64,000 nucleotides of DNA from an uncultured Porphyromonadaceae bacterium (GCA_946414395.1 CAMKOE010000004.1:38068-102067); one strand, 5' to 3'. Positions 33,336 through 42,753 are shown, counted from the stretch's first letter. Numbers and translations are program-made. The notes: generated by a model not told the origin, from the letters alone.

Positions 33336-35427
33336 CCTGCGTCACACCGACATACAGTACCTGCACGGCGTGGGACCCAAGCGTGCCGAGTTGCTCCGCA
33401 AGGAACTGGGCATCGCCACCTACTATGACCTGTTGTATTATTTCCCCTTCCGTTACATTGATCGCAGTGTCATCAACCATGTCAACGAGTTGAGTGGTGA
33501 CGAGGCGGCGATTCAACTCAAGGGCCGTTTCTTGACATTCAACACCGCCGGTGAGGGACGCAAGCGCCGCTTACAGGCCCTCTTTACCGACGGCACCGGC
33601 ACCATCGAGGTCGTCTGGTTCAACCGTGTGGCTTCGATCCAGAAGACCTATAACACCAGCACGCAGTATCTCCTCTTCGGCAAACCATCGATGTTCAATA
33701 ACCACATGAACATTGTGCACCCCGAGGTGGATGTCCTCACGACCGACAACGTGGCTCAAGGTCTCACGGGCGTGTATAACCTGACCGAGGTGCTGCGCAA
33801 CCGCCAGTTTACCTCGCGTGCGATTCACAAACTCATTGTCAACCTACTGGCCACGCCCGCCGTGCAGCGGGTAGAGGAGACCCTGCCGCCCGAGTTGATG
33901 CAGCGCTATCATCTCATGCCGCTGGCCGATGCCCTGCGCAACATTCATCTGCCGGCCGATCAGCAGGCCTTGCAGCGCGCGCAGTTCCGCCTCAAGTTTG
34001 AGGAACTGTTTTTCCTGGAACTCAATATCCTTCATTATATAAAAGGCAGCACCCGCCGCCTGGTGGGGCACGTCTTTAGCCGTGTGGGCGCCTACTTTCA
34101 CGATTTCTATAACAACATCCTGCAATTCCCGTTGACGGGAGCCCAGAAACGGGTTATCCGCGAGATGCGCCACGACATGGGCAGCGGCAAGCAGATGAAC
34201 CGACTGTTGCAGGGCGACGTGGGCAGCGGCAAGACCATCGTGGCCTTCATGACGGCCCTCATCGCGCTCGACAACGGCTATCAGGCCTGCATCATGGCCC
34301 CGACCGAAATCCTGGCGGGGCAGCACCTGGAAACCATCAAACCCCTGGCTGACGCCATCGGCGTCAAGGTAGCCCTGCTCACCGGCTCGACGCGCAAGCG
34401 CGAGCGTGACGTGATTCACGAGGCGTTGATGAGTGGAGAATTGCAGATACTCATCGGCACTCATGCGCTCATCGAGGACACGGTACAGTTCCGCAACCTG
34501 GGTCTTGCTGTCATCGACGAGCAGCACCGCTTCGGTGTGGCCCAGCGCGCCCGCTTGTGGAGTAAGAACCGCGTGGCGCCGCCACACGTGCTGGTCATGA
34601 CCGCAACGCCCATCCCCAGGACGCTGGCGATGACCGTCTATGGCGACCTCGACGTGTCGGTGATCGACGAGTTGCCCCCGGGACGCAAACCCGTTACCAC
34701 AATCCTGCGTCACGAGCCCGACCGCTTCAAGATGTACCAGTTTGTGGGCTCGCAACTCAAGCAAGGCCGACAGGCCTATATCGTCTATCCCCTCATCGAG
34801 GAGAACGAGAAACTGGACCTGCATGCCCTGGAGCAGGGCTATGAACAGGTCAAAGATGTCTTCCCTCACTACAATGTCGCGATGGTGCATGGCCGCATGA
34901 AACCCGCCGAGAAGGACCACCAGATGATGCTTTTTGCCACGGGACGAGCCCATGTCCTGGTCGCCACCACGGTTATCGAGGTGGGTGTGAACGTGCCCAA
35001 CGCGTCGGTCATGGTTATCGAGGATGCCGAGCGCTTCGGCCTCTCACAGTTGCACCAGTTGAGGGGCAGGGTGGGGCGAGGCGCCGACCAGAGTTACTGC
35101 ATCCTCATGGCCCGCAGCGACTTGAGTCGTGACACCCGCCACCGCCTGCAGGTGATGACCCAGACCAACGACGGATTTGTCGTGGCCGAGGAGGACATGA
35201 AACTGCGTGGTCCGGGCGACATGGAGGGCACCCAGCAGAGCGGCATCGCCTTCAACCTGCACATCGCCAACCTTGCCCAGGACGGGCAGATCATCCAGAT
35301 GGCGCGCAACGCTGCCGAGGACTACCTGCGTGACGACCCCCAGATGGAGTCAGCCTGGGGCCGCAAGATGGCCGCCCACATCCAGGAAATCTTTGACAAG
35401 CAGACCAATTGGGGCTTAATCTCCTGA
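33328..35427 (+). CDS. recG: ATP-dependent DNA helicase RecG
   Basis: 699 residues, full length. It remodels stalled replication forks and Holliday junctions. An N-terminal wedge/OB domain (residues about 1-170) precedes the SF2 helicase core: Walker A GDVGSGKT near 300, DEQHRFG (DExH motif), MTATPIPRTLAMT, and the later VATTVIEVGVNVPNA and QLRGRVGR. The C-terminal TRG-like segment with GPGDMEGTQQSG is intact. The start at 33328 lies inside ispD, and a coupled arrangement is likely. Confidence 0.97.
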   Translation: MPDLRHTDIQYLHGVGPKRAELLRKELGIATYYDLLYYFPFRYIDRSVINHVNELSGDEAAIQLKGRFLTFNTAGEGRKRRLQALFTDGTGTIEVVWFNRVASIQKTYNTSTQYLLFGKPSMFNNHMNIVHPEVDVLTTDNVAQGLTGVYNLTEVLRNRQFTSRAIHKLIVNLLATPAVQRVEETLPPELMQRYHLMPLADALRNIHLPADQQALQRAQFRLKFEELFFLELNILHYIKGSTRRLVGHVFSRVGAYFHDFYNNILQFPLTGAQKRVIREMRHDMGSGKQMNRLLQGDVGSGKTIVAFMTALIALDNGYQACIMAPTEILAGQHLETIKPLADAIGVKVALLTGSTRKRERDVIHEALMSGELQILIGTHALIEDTVQFRNLGLAVIDEQHRFGVAQRARLWSKNRVAPPHVLVMTATPIPRTLAMTVYGDLDVSVIDELPPGRKPVTTILRHEPDRFKMYQFVGSQLKQGRQAYIVYPLIEENEKLDLHALEQGYEQVKDVFPHYNVAMVHGRMKPAEKDHQMMLFATGRAHVLVATTVIEVGVNVPNASVMVIEDAERFGLSQLHQLRGRVGRGADQSYCILMARSDLSRDTRHRLQVMTQTNDGFVVAEEDMKLRGPGDMEGTQQSGIAFNLHIANLAQDGQIIQMARNAAEDYLRDDPQMESAWGRKMAAHIQEIFDKQTNWGLIS

Positions 35428-35496
35428 CCGGCGGCAGATACTAAACAAGTTATCTGTCCGTTATAATAGTGGTGTAATGCAACTATAGGGAAAGAA

Positions 35497-35850
35497 ATGT
35501 TATCGTTCCTCACAACCGACACTGGCATTCTGCTCATTCTCGCTCTTGCTACCATGGTGCTGATTGGCGTGGTGGGCAAGGTGCGTGGATGGCGTTCTGC
35601 TGCTATCCATGCGGTAGTGTTTATGTGCTATTCAGCCCCGTTGTGGTATGCACTGTTCTTCAGGGGACAATACGGCGCAAGCCTCGTGTGGCTTTTCTAC
35701 CTGCTCATGGCCTATACTGTGCACATCATCGTCCTGTTGACGACCTTTGTCATCGCCTGCAAGACCAGGAGGAATCGCTTGCTGCTGGTAATGCTCACCG
35801 TAGTGATGATAGTGCTGTTCCTGCTTTTCTGCGTTCTGTTCACTGGATAG
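35497..35850 (+). CDS. small four-helix membrane protein, unknown
   Basis: 117 residues with four predicted membrane segments (about 5-27, 37-55, 64-87 and 95-115) separated by short charged loops (KVRGWRS, RGQYG, KTRRNR). No family was recognised. It is the first of three adjacent plus-strand membrane protein genes; its stop is 4 bases before the next start. The whole block is probably one operon placed after recG. The sequence shows no binding or catalytic motif, so no function can be assigned. Confidence 0.65.
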   Translation: MLSFLTTDTGILLILALATMVLIGVVGKVRGWRSAAIHAVVFMCYSAPLWYALFFRGQYGASLVWLFYLLMAYTVHIIVLLTTFVIACKTRRNRLLLVMLTVVMIVLFLLFCVLFTG

Positions 35851-35854
35851 AGAA

Positions 35855-36457
35855 ATGAAGACGTTTTATTACATATACCACATCGTGTTCACCCTGTTGG
35901 GCTGCTTCCTCTTGTTCATCGTGGGGGTCTTCTATTTAGGTTCCAATTACAATATTTTCGCTGATGCGGGAGGCCGTTCGGAATTCCTTCAGGGAAGAGC
36001 ATTGCTGGATGTCGCGTTTGCCGCGGCTTTCTTGATTGTGATGACGGTGATTTCTCTGTTGATACGTCACCGCATGATCACCAGGCGACTTCGTGTCAAG
36101 ACTTTTTTGCTGGAGTCTGCCGTTTTTGTGATTGATATACTGGTCACGTTATCCATGTGGGCCACATCTGTCCCCGATGGAATGATAGGGATCGGAGGTC
36201 ATGATGATTACTATTACCTGAAAGAAATATCTGATACTGACTCGACTGTCAGGTATCAACTGTTCGATGACGTGATGATTCTTGCGCTGGATGCCGATTT
36301 CAGGAAACCCGCTCGCAGCGTGAAGGTGGAATGTGACAGCCTCAGTCGATTTAATATCGAGCAGGTCCCAAACGGCTTGGAACTGCGCGATGGGACCATT
36401 CTGCCCGTCGTCAAGGTTTATGATGGCTATATGAAAAATGATGAGACAGAGAAATGA
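35855..36457 (+). CDS. membrane protein with C-terminal soluble domain, unknown
   Basis: 200 residues: three membrane segments (about 7-29, 50-70 and 84-102) and then about 95 polar residues containing the acidic-aromatic stretch GGHDDYYYLKE and two beta-rich parts ending GTILPVVKVYDGY. The soluble part would be exported if the N terminus is inside. No known domain was recognised. Its last four bases overlap the next gene's ATG (ATGA), confirming cotranscription. Confidence 0.65.
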   Translation: MKTFYYIYHIVFTLLGCFLLFIVGVFYLGSNYNIFADAGGRSEFLQGRALLDVAFAAAFLIVMTVISLLIRHRMITRRLRVKTFLLESAVFVIDILVTLSMWATSVPDGMIGIGGHDDYYYLKEISDTDSTVRYQLFDDVMILALDADFRKPARSVKVECDSLSRFNIEQVPNGLELRDGTILPVVKVYDGYMKNDETEK

Positions 36458-36807
36458 AGGCTTTAATCAAGATATTGCTCACCCAGGTGGCACTCTGTGC
36501 CATCTACCTCGTTGTGATGAGCCTTATAAACTGGTATTTCCCTTTTCAGGAACACGGGTACGCTCCGGGTCTGACTTGCTACTATGGTCTTGCCGCCCTG
36601 TTTGGTTCCCTGTTTGCAACGATGATTATGGCGGTATATCTGCGTCCGTTCTGGCTGAGTGCCCTCCCTGTCGCTATTATCGTTTGGTTTTGGGTGACGG
36701 TTATGCCCGGCATGCCTTATCGCTCGCTGGCATTCATGGCCTTGTCCCTTGGCCTGTTTGCCATCCACCTGTTCATTGTCAAGAGGATGCTCAGAAACGG
36801 GGCGTAA
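36454..36807 (+). CDS. small four-helix membrane protein, unknown
   Basis: 117 residues with four hydrophobic segments (about 7-27, 42-62, 66-84 and 88-108), the same length and topology as the protein at 35497 but without clear sequence identity. The start overlaps the previous stop. The basic C terminus (KRMLRNG) suggests the end is cytoplasmic. No family was recognised. It closes the three-gene module, after which about 190 bases precede a new promoter. Confidence 0.65.
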   Translation: MKALIKILLTQVALCAIYLVVMSLINWYFPFQEHGYAPGLTCYYGLAALFGSLFATMIMAVYLRPFWLSALPVAIIVWFWVTVMPGMPYRSLAFMALSLGLFAIHLFIVKRMLRNGA

Positions 36808-36954
36808 AATCGAAATTTCGGTTTCAAAACTGTTTGCATTTGTGAATTTTTTATTTCACTGTAAATTAGTGAGTTGCAAAACTTTGTTTAGACTTTGAAA
36901 CCAAACTTTACACTTTTTAGCAGACCGAAGTGCCCTGTTTCCAAAATAAATGCC

Positions 36955-36962
36955 TACCTTTG
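36955..36962 (+). promoter_or_regulatory. putative -7 element of the M23 peptidase gene
   Basis: TACCTTTG lies 39 bases before the ATG at 37002. A clean -33 TTTG at 19-20 bases is not present. Confidence 0.55.
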
Positions 36963-37001
36963 GACGTTCTTAAAAACAAATAGACTTAGAAAATTCACTC
37001 T

Positions 37002-38021
37002 ATGAATATAAAACGTGTATATTTCGCCTTGACGGCGATGACCCTTTTTGCGCTTAGCATATCGGCTCAGAATATGCAATCGCCATCCAATTTTAGCAGG
37101 ATGCACAGCAACCTGCTGGCAAAGCAGAACCGAGTTAAGGATCAGATTCGTGTGCAGGAAGCACAGAAGTATGCTGCCGACCTCTATGAAGAATGCGAGC
37201 CCGAGCCCGACATCTACACCGAGGGTTGGGACAGCGACCTCGTCAATTGCTATAAGGATGCCAACGTCCCCAATACCAAGGTGCTCGACGTTCGCCACTA
37301 TGTGATGCCCATCAAGGGCAACTATGTGACCAGCCACTATGGCTACCGTCCCCAGTTCGGACGCTCCCACAAGGGCGTTGACCTGCGTTCGGCCATCGGT
37401 GACACCGTCTATTCGGCCTTCTCGGGTCGCGTGCGTCTGACCCGCTTTGAGCGTGGTGGCTACGGTTTCTATGTGATTGTGCGCCACGAGAACGGCTTGG
37501 AGACCGTCTATGGTCACCTCTCGCGCTTCCTCGTCAAGCCCGACCAGTATGTCAAGGCTGGCCAGCCCATCGCGCTGAGTGGCAACACCGGCCGCAGCAC
37601 CGGCCCCCACTTGCACTTCGAGACCCGATTCATGGGTTATGCCATCAATCCCGAGGCTATCTTCGACTTTGGCAACCGTTGCACCCACACCGACAGTTAC
37701 ACCTTCTCCAAGAGCACCTATACCAAGGCTCGCGACTATGCGCCCAGCAAGCGCTATGCTTCGGCCAAGAAGAGCGTGGCCAGCGACGATAAGGAAACGG
37801 TCTCCAGATCAAGATCCAAGAAGAATGATCAGCCTGTGGCCAGCACCCGCAAGTCCACCAAGGAGAGCCGTGACAACAGCCGCTCGACCTACAAGGTGCA
37901 GCGTGGTGACAACCTGGGCAAGATTGCTGCTGCCAACAACATGAGCGTTTCACAACTCAAGAAACTCAACGGCTTGACCAGCAACAACGTCGAGGCCGGC
38001 AAGGTGCTGCGCGTGAAATAA
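37002..38021 (+). CDS. LysM-containing M23 family peptidoglycan endopeptidase
   Basis: 339 residues with a signal peptide (ALTAMTLFALSISAQ). An M23/LytM zinc domain covers about 95-225: SHYGYRPQFGRSHKGVDL carries the first His and Asp ligands and GPHLHFET the HxH pair, so it should be active. A Ser/Lys-rich linker (230-290) leads to a C-terminal LysM domain (TYKVQRGDNLGKIAAANN ... GKVLRVK), which binds peptidoglycan glycans. The family cleaves cross-links during cell-wall growth or separation, acting in the periplasm. It is monocistronic, with a convergent gene downstream. Confidence 0.93.
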   Translation: MNIKRVYFALTAMTLFALSISAQNMQSPSNFSRMHSNLLAKQNRVKDQIRVQEAQKYAADLYEECEPEPDIYTEGWDSDLVNCYKDANVPNTKVLDVRHYVMPIKGNYVTSHYGYRPQFGRSHKGVDLRSAIGDTVYSAFSGRVRLTRFERGGYGFYVIVRHENGLETVYGHLSRFLVKPDQYVKAGQPIALSGNTGRSTGPHLHFETRFMGYAINPEAIFDFGNRCTHTDSYTFSKSTYTKARDYAPSKRYASAKKSVASDDKETVSRSRSKKNDQPVASTRKSTKESRDNSRSTYKVQRGDNLGKIAAANNMSVSQLKKLNGLTSNNVEAGKVLRVK

Positions 38022-38066
38022 CCGCACCATCCCCTAGCACACAACAACACAGTAAGGAGAAATAAG

Positions 38067-38136
38067 GAAAACAATAAGTACAATAAATACAATCCCTTGA
38101 ACACAGGATTTTGTATTTATTGTACTTATTGTTTTC
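38067..38136. terminator. bidirectional terminator hairpin, 26-bp perfect stem
   Basis: Bases 38067-38092 are the exact reverse complement of 38111-38136, and the loop side adds an imperfect AATCC/GGATT pair. It lies between convergent stops at 38021 and 38154. The stem is AT-rich (mostly AATAAGTACAATAAATAC), with TTTTC at its plus-strand end. Confidence 0.75.
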
Positions 38137-38153
38137 TGTTATCTTGTTGTCGT

Positions 38154-38693
38154 TCAGTTTCCGGTCAGGTAGCGGTAAACGGCCGTGAACTGGCGCCTGA
38201 AGCGTTCCTGGAATTTATCCAGTTTGCGGTCAAACGTGAAATTATCGGTCTGGGCCGACAATTTGGTCACGCGGTTGCGCGTGATGCGTTGAATGTCATA
38301 GGTGTTCATGGGATAGTAGCAAGTCACCGAGTACTCATTGCGGTCAAGGAAATGCCGCTTGACGATGTCGGCTCGGGTGACGTCGCGGTCGGTGGTCAGC
38401 ACCACACGATTGCCGCCGCGCAGCACGAGCGTGAGGCTGTCGCCCTGGGACACATGCAGCATGCCCTCGTCATAGGTCACCTCAAGGGTGAAGGCCACCA
38501 GCCCCCTAATGTCGGTAGTGGCCGATATGGCAAAGCGCGCTGCATGAAAATAATCGTCATACAACACCTCCTGCTGCGAACACACATATCGAGTGCCGTC
38601 ATCCCTGTGCTCATCCACGCTTACCTGAGCGCCGGCGGGGATCACACACGACAGCAGCAACAGCCATAACCCGATGCATCGGTTGCTATTCAT
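38154..38693 (-). CDS. small secreted protein, unknown
   Basis: 179 residues from ATG 38693, which starts a signal peptide (GLWLLLLSCVIPAGAQ); longer frames upstream run into the intergenic region. The mature protein has alternating beta strands, two Cys near residues 35 and 105, and a positively charged C terminus (DKFQERFRRQF). No family was recognised. Many Bacteroidales proteins of this size and pattern are periplasmic or outer-membrane associated. It stands alone between the M23 peptidase gene (convergent) and the C10 protease gene. Confidence 0.6.
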   Translation of the reverse strand: MNSNRCIGLWLLLLSCVIPAGAQVSVDEHRDDGTRYVCSQQEVLYDDYFHAARFAISATTDIRGLVAFTLEVTYDEGMLHVSQGDSLTLVLRGGNRVVLTTDRDVTRADIVKRHFLDRNEYSVTCYYPMNTYDIQRITRNRVTKLSAQTDNFTFDRKLDKFQERFRRQFTAVYRYLTGN

Positions 38694-38809
38694 GCCGCAA
38701 AAGTACCACAAAACCTTGAATTGAGCAAACCGCCCTGGACTGATAGAAGAAACAATGCCGGACTCCCGTTTGCGCAGGGAGCCCGACATTGTTGTGGATG
38801 ATGGATGGA

Positions 38810-41161
38810 TTAGAATCCACCCATGATGCGGCTGATGATGATATTGATGTCGCCGATGTTGGTCTCGCCGTCATGGTTGACGTCGGTAATCGCAATGGCA
38901 TTGGGCGAAGTGATACCGCTGAAGATGACATTGGCCACCTCATTGGCGTCGGCGATGTTGACCTCGCCGTCATGGTTCACGTCACCCTGCATCCACTGGA
39001 TGAACACGCGGGTGCGGTTGCTCCAGGGCGACAACACACCGTCGGTGTAGAGCGCCTGGACGCGCAGCCCGTAGTAGCCTGGCATCATGTTGCTCATGGT
39101 GTAGGCATTGCCGCTGATGCCCTCCATATACTTTGCACGCTCCAGGTCAACCGGCGTGTAATCGTCGCCGGCATACACCTCGAGTTGGCACAGGATCACG
39201 CGCCTGCCGGTAGCACTGCTGAGTTTAACGGTAGCGTTTTCTATAGCGGGGCAGGGCAGCATGACGCAATACTCAGCCGCCTCGGCTTCGACGGTGATTG
39301 TCGTGTCGTTGTCTCCGCATGAGATCTTCAGCGGCGCCGTGCCGTCGCTGCCCGAAGCCTTGGCGATGACCTTGACGGTCACCTTGTGGTTGTTGCCATA
39401 CATGTCCATGGCGGGAGTCTGGATCCAACCCTTGGACTTGGAGGTGCCCAGCATCAGGTCGTTGTTGTTGCGGTATATCTTGCTGCCAGTCCAGCCGGGA
39501 ATGTCGGTGATGTCATCGAGTTTGGAGGAGCAGTCGGTGCTGCTGGTACCTGTAAACTCGCTCTTGTCAAACGCATCGTGCAGGCGCAACTCGTGGAAGG
39601 GCACGGGAGCGACTTCGAGGTTGTAACTCACCACGTTGTGGCTGGGCGTCGCGTCCTGCCACTGGATGACAAACGAGTTGGCGGTCACGTCGCTGGCTTC
39701 CATCATCTGGGGCTCATAGGTCTCCAGCAGGCACTTGCCGGTCAGGGTGATGGTCTTGTCCTCGGCGCCATCACTGGTGAGAACCACGGTGGCGATGTGG
39801 GTGCCCACCTCAGTCGGTGTGTAGGTGACATTGACGCGTCGGCCCTGTTGCAGTTCGTTCAATGAAATATCTTGGGTACTGATCGAGAAGAAGCCGCTCT
39901 CGTCATTGAGCGTCAACTTCACGCCGCCGGTGAGCAAGGCACCCTTGACCGTGAACGATGCGGTCGCTGTGCTGTCAACATAGGCGGTGGTGTTCACTCT
40001 CGACGACCAGGCCTTGATGGTGGGGCTGGTTGCCGGAGGCTCAATGCCGATGATGAGTTGTTGTCCCACGTTGAAGAGTTCGCCGCCGCCCTTGAACGCG
40101 TTCAGGGCATAGTTGGCATTACCGGTACCGCTCCATCCCCAGTTGATGTGGTAGGTGTCGTCGCCAGCGTCATATCCGTCGATAATAAATGCGTGTCCCG
40201 ACCAGGTGGGCGTGTAGGCGCACATCAGGATGGGGCGGCGGTTCATCAGTTCGTCTTGGATGATGGCGCCCCACTGCTCGTCATCATAGTTCGGGTTACC
40301 CCACCAGTTCTCCTTGGAAACGAGTTGGGCATCCTGGTCATAGCCAAACCTCCTGACGGTCTGGAGAATATTGTGACTGCCGGTACCGCTGCCGTCGGGA
40401 TTGTAATCCATCTGCTCGGACTGGCCGACGTAGCGCATCAGGTGGGCCACGGCGCTTGCCTGAACATTGCTGTAACCGCCATGGTAGCGGTCGAGCATGT
40501 TGTCCCAGTCAAAGGTCGTTGGCGGCAATGCCTGGAGGGTGAGGTGCTGAGTCTCGGTCGTGTAGGAGGGAATCGTGGGTGTGGGCTCGGTGGGATACCT
40601 CCAGTAGTGGAAAATCATCGACAACGACGTGGCGCCACATCCCGTGATGCACAGGCTGTTGCCGCTATAGGGGCACTCGCGGTTATAGGGCTCTCCCTGG
40701 TCCCACATGGCTGTGATCAACGGTTCCACGCTCTCCACGCCGATGTTTGAGGCGAGGCTGGGCATGCCATTATCGACCACGAGGCCGGGATGGGCCTGCA
40801 GGTACTCAATCTGCTGCCTGTAGCCCTCGAGCCACAGTTGCATGTTGCAGGGGATATTGTTGATGTCGAGGGGGCTGTCGCCGTGGGCCAGCACTTGGCG
40901 GGCACGGTCATCTCCCGACACGATGACATAACTGTCATGGGTATTGAAGATGTAATAGACGTTCTTGCCGGCATGGGTGCGGTTGGCCTCGGCGCGCACC
41001 AGCCTGATGTCGGTGTTGACTGGTGCGGCATGGCGCCCATTACGGGCTGTGCCTTGCAGGTATCGCAATGCGGTGGATTGGGCAGTAGCCAGGTCAACAC
41101 TGGCTGCTGTTGCCTGGATGGCTACGAGCAGCAGGGAAAAAAGAAACAGAATCTTCTTCAT
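38810..41161 (-). CDS. secreted C10 (streptopain-like) cysteine protease with dockerin repeats
   Basis: 783 residues from ATG 41161, which begins a signal peptide (KKILFLFSLLLVAIQATA); the longer frame adds 33 residues with no signal. An inhibitory pro-region covers about 20-150. The C10 domain follows, with nucleophile Cys175 in CITGCGATSLSMIFHYWRYP and catalytic His323 in WSGHAFIIDGYD, then WGWSGTGN. Beta-sandwich domains follow (about 380-720), and the C terminus holds GDVNHDGEVNIADANEV and NHDGETNIGDINIIISRIMGGF, a dockerin-like pair. It likely digests extracellular or host proteins after export. Confidence 0.9.
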   Translation of the reverse strand: MKKILFLFSLLLVAIQATAASVDLATAQSTALRYLQGTARNGRHAAPVNTDIRLVRAEANRTHAGKNVYYIFNTHDSYVIVSGDDRARQVLAHGDSPLDINNIPCNMQLWLEGYRQQIEYLQAHPGLVVDNGMPSLASNIGVESVEPLITAMWDQGEPYNRECPYSGNSLCITGCGATSLSMIFHYWRYPTEPTPTIPSYTTETQHLTLQALPPTTFDWDNMLDRYHGGYSNVQASAVAHLMRYVGQSEQMDYNPDGSGTGSHNILQTVRRFGYDQDAQLVSKENWWGNPNYDDEQWGAIIQDELMNRRPILMCAYTPTWSGHAFIIDGYDAGDDTYHINWGWSGTGNANYALNAFKGGGELFNVGQQLIIGIEPPATSPTIKAWSSRVNTTAYVDSTATASFTVKGALLTGGVKLTLNDESGFFSISTQDISLNELQQGRRVNVTYTPTEVGTHIATVVLTSDGAEDKTITLTGKCLLETYEPQMMEASDVTANSFVIQWQDATPSHNVVSYNLEVAPVPFHELRLHDAFDKSEFTGTSSTDCSSKLDDITDIPGWTGSKIYRNNNDLMLGTSKSKGWIQTPAMDMYGNNHKVTVKVIAKASGSDGTAPLKISCGDNDTTITVEAEAAEYCVMLPCPAIENATVKLSSATGRRVILCQLEVYAGDDYTPVDLERAKYMEGISGNAYTMSNMMPGYYGLRVQALYTDGVLSPWSNRTRVFIQWMQGDVNHDGEVNIADANEVANVIFSGITSPNAIAITDVNHDGETNIGDINIIISRIMGGF

Positions 41162-41373
41162 AAAAATATTAGTTATTAGGCGTTTGTGATCTTGGGTTAA
41201 AAAGCCAAAGGCGGTTGCAAATTTAATCAAATCATCTGGAATATCAGGTGATTTGATCATAATAATCTACCAATAATGTTAATTTAGAGCCTATCAGTTG
41301 AATCATGACGACCAATCAGCCCGTCTCCATGACAGGTCGACTGGCCGTTGTTGACCCTGTATAGGGTTGAATA

Positions 41374-42006
41374 TCAGCGTTGCTGGTTGAACGGTGAGAA
41401 GATGCCATACAGGTTGGCGTCAATCTTGTCGCACACCTGCTGGAAGTCCTCGGGATTGTCGCCGAACTTAACCTCGTCGCCATTGATGATGACCAGGTTG
41501 CCCTTGTAGTCGGCAATCCAGTCCTCATAGCGCTTGTTCAACCCTTCCAGGTAGTCAAGACGCATGGACTGCTCGTAGTCGCGGCCGCGCTTCTGGATCT
41601 GCTGGACCAGGTTGGGAATCGTCGAGCGGATGTAAATCATCAGGTCGGGCATCTTGACAAGCGACATCATCAACTCAAACAGGTCCTTGTAGTTGTTGAA
41701 GTCGCGGTCGCTCATGTGGCCCTGGCCGTGAAGGTTGGGCGCAAAGATACAAGCGTCCTCATAGATGGTGCGGTCCTGGATGATGTCGATGTCGCTCTTG
41801 GATATCTCGACCACTTCCTTGAATCGCTTGTTCAGGAAGTAAATCTGCAGGTTGAATGACCAGCGCGACATGTCGGCGTAGAAATCCTCCAGATAGGGAT
41901 TATTGTCCACGGGCTCAAACCGCGGGCTCCACCCGTAGTGTTTGGCCAGCAGTTTGGTCAAGGTCGTCTTGCCACTGCCGATGTTTCCTGCTACTGCTAT
42001 ATGCAT
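41374..42006 (-). CDS. deoxynucleoside kinase (dNK), copy 1
   Basis: 210 residues. The P-loop is GNIGSGKTTLTKLL; then comes EPVDNNPYL and the DRTIYED motif (base and sugar-binding Asp/Arg), and RGRDYEQSMRLDYL, as in the deoxyadenosine/deoxyguanosine kinase family. It phosphorylates deoxynucleosides with ATP for nucleotide salvage. It is a diverged tandem paralogue of the gene at 42127; both are on the minus strand with 120 bases between them. A heptad repeat lies just upstream of its start. Confidence 0.93.
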   Translation of the reverse strand: MHIAVAGNIGSGKTTLTKLLAKHYGWSPRFEPVDNNPYLEDFYADMSRWSFNLQIYFLNKRFKEVVEISKSDIDIIQDRTIYEDACIFAPNLHGQGHMSDRDFNNYKDLFELMMSLVKMPDLMIYIRSTIPNLVQQIQKRGRDYEQSMRLDYLEGLNKRYEDWIADYKGNLVIINGDEVKFGDNPEDFQQVCDKIDANLYGIFSPFNQQR

Positions 42007-42015
42007 ATTATATTT

Positions 42016-42053
42016 AGTTTTAAGTTTTAAGTTTTAAGTTTTAAGTTTTAAGT
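42016..42053. repeat. AGTTTTA heptad array upstream of dNK copy 1
   Basis: Five exact tandem copies of AGTTTTA plus AGT, ending 10 bases from the ATG at 42006 (minus strand). On the sense strand it reads TAAAACT repeated, in the leader and ribosome binding region. Copy-number change could shift the leader length. Confidence 0.85.
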
Positions 42054-42126
42054 AAGGAATGTATCGCCTAGAAGGAGGCGGATGCAAACTCCTAACTGTT
42101 GTCATTTGACCGAGGCAAATGACAAC

Positions 42127-42753
42127 CTAGTCCAGCGGCCCGAAGATGCCAAACATCGTCGCGTCGATGCGGTCAACAATCGCTGCGAAGTCCTCTGGCC
42201 GGTTCTTGTAGTCCATGTCGTCAACGTCGATGACGAGTTTGCGCCCTTGATAGGTATTCATCACAAATTCCTCATATCGCTCATTGAGGTTAGACAGGTA
42301 CTTCAACGGCATCGTCTGCTCGTAGTCACGCCCGCGCTTGTGGATATTGTCCACCAGGTGAGGCACGCTGGAGCGCAAGTAGATCATCAAGTCGGGAAGG
42401 CGCACGATTTTCATCATCTGCTCAAACAGTTCCATGTAGGTCTCAAAGTCGCGGTCATCCATGTTGCCCATGTCGTGATTGTTGGCCGTGAAGATGTACA
42501 CGCCCTCAAAGATGCTGCGGTCCTGGATGATGGTCTTGTCGCTGGCGTTGATGCCCAGGATGTCCTTGAAGCGCTGCTTCAGGAAGAACACTTCCAGGGC
42601 AAACGACCATCGCTTGATGTCCTTGTAGTAGTCGCTCAGGTAAGGGTTGTCGACAACTGGTTCCATAAAGGGTTCCCACCCATAATGCTTGGCAAGCATC
42701 TCGGCCAATGTCGATTTTCCGCTTCCGATATTTCCTGCTATAACGATGTGCAC
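42127..42753 (-). CDS. deoxynucleoside kinase (dNK), copy 2
   Basis: 208 residues with the same motifs as the neighbour: GNIGSGKSTLAEML, EPVVDNPYLSDYY, QDRSIFEGVYIF and RGRDYEQTMPLKYL. A pair of related dNKs in tandem resembles the dgk-dck pair of Firmicutes, where the two enzymes differ in purine and pyrimidine preference. Which base each copy prefers cannot be read from the sequence. It is the promoter-proximal copy of the pair. The start ATG 42753 is immediately before the P-loop strand, as in homologues. Confidence 0.93.
   Translation of the reverse strand: MHIVIAGNIGSGKSTLAEMLAKHYGWEPFMEPVVDNPYLSDYYKDIKRWSFALEVFFLKQRFKDILGINASDKTIIQDRSIFEGVYIFTANNHDMGNMDDRDFETYMELFEQMMKIVRLPDLMIYLRSSVPHLVDNIHKRGRDYEQTMPLKYLSNLNERYEEFVMNTYQGRKLVIDVDDMDYKNRPEDFAAIVDRIDATMFGIFGPLD

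Noticed and set aside
38789..41179. Plus-strand frames opposite the C10 protease gene
   Set aside because: No homology, and the opposite strand holds a complete protease with catalytic Cys and His.
42016..42053. Heptad array as a CRISPR
   Set aside because: Period is 7 bases with no spacers; no cas genes are present.
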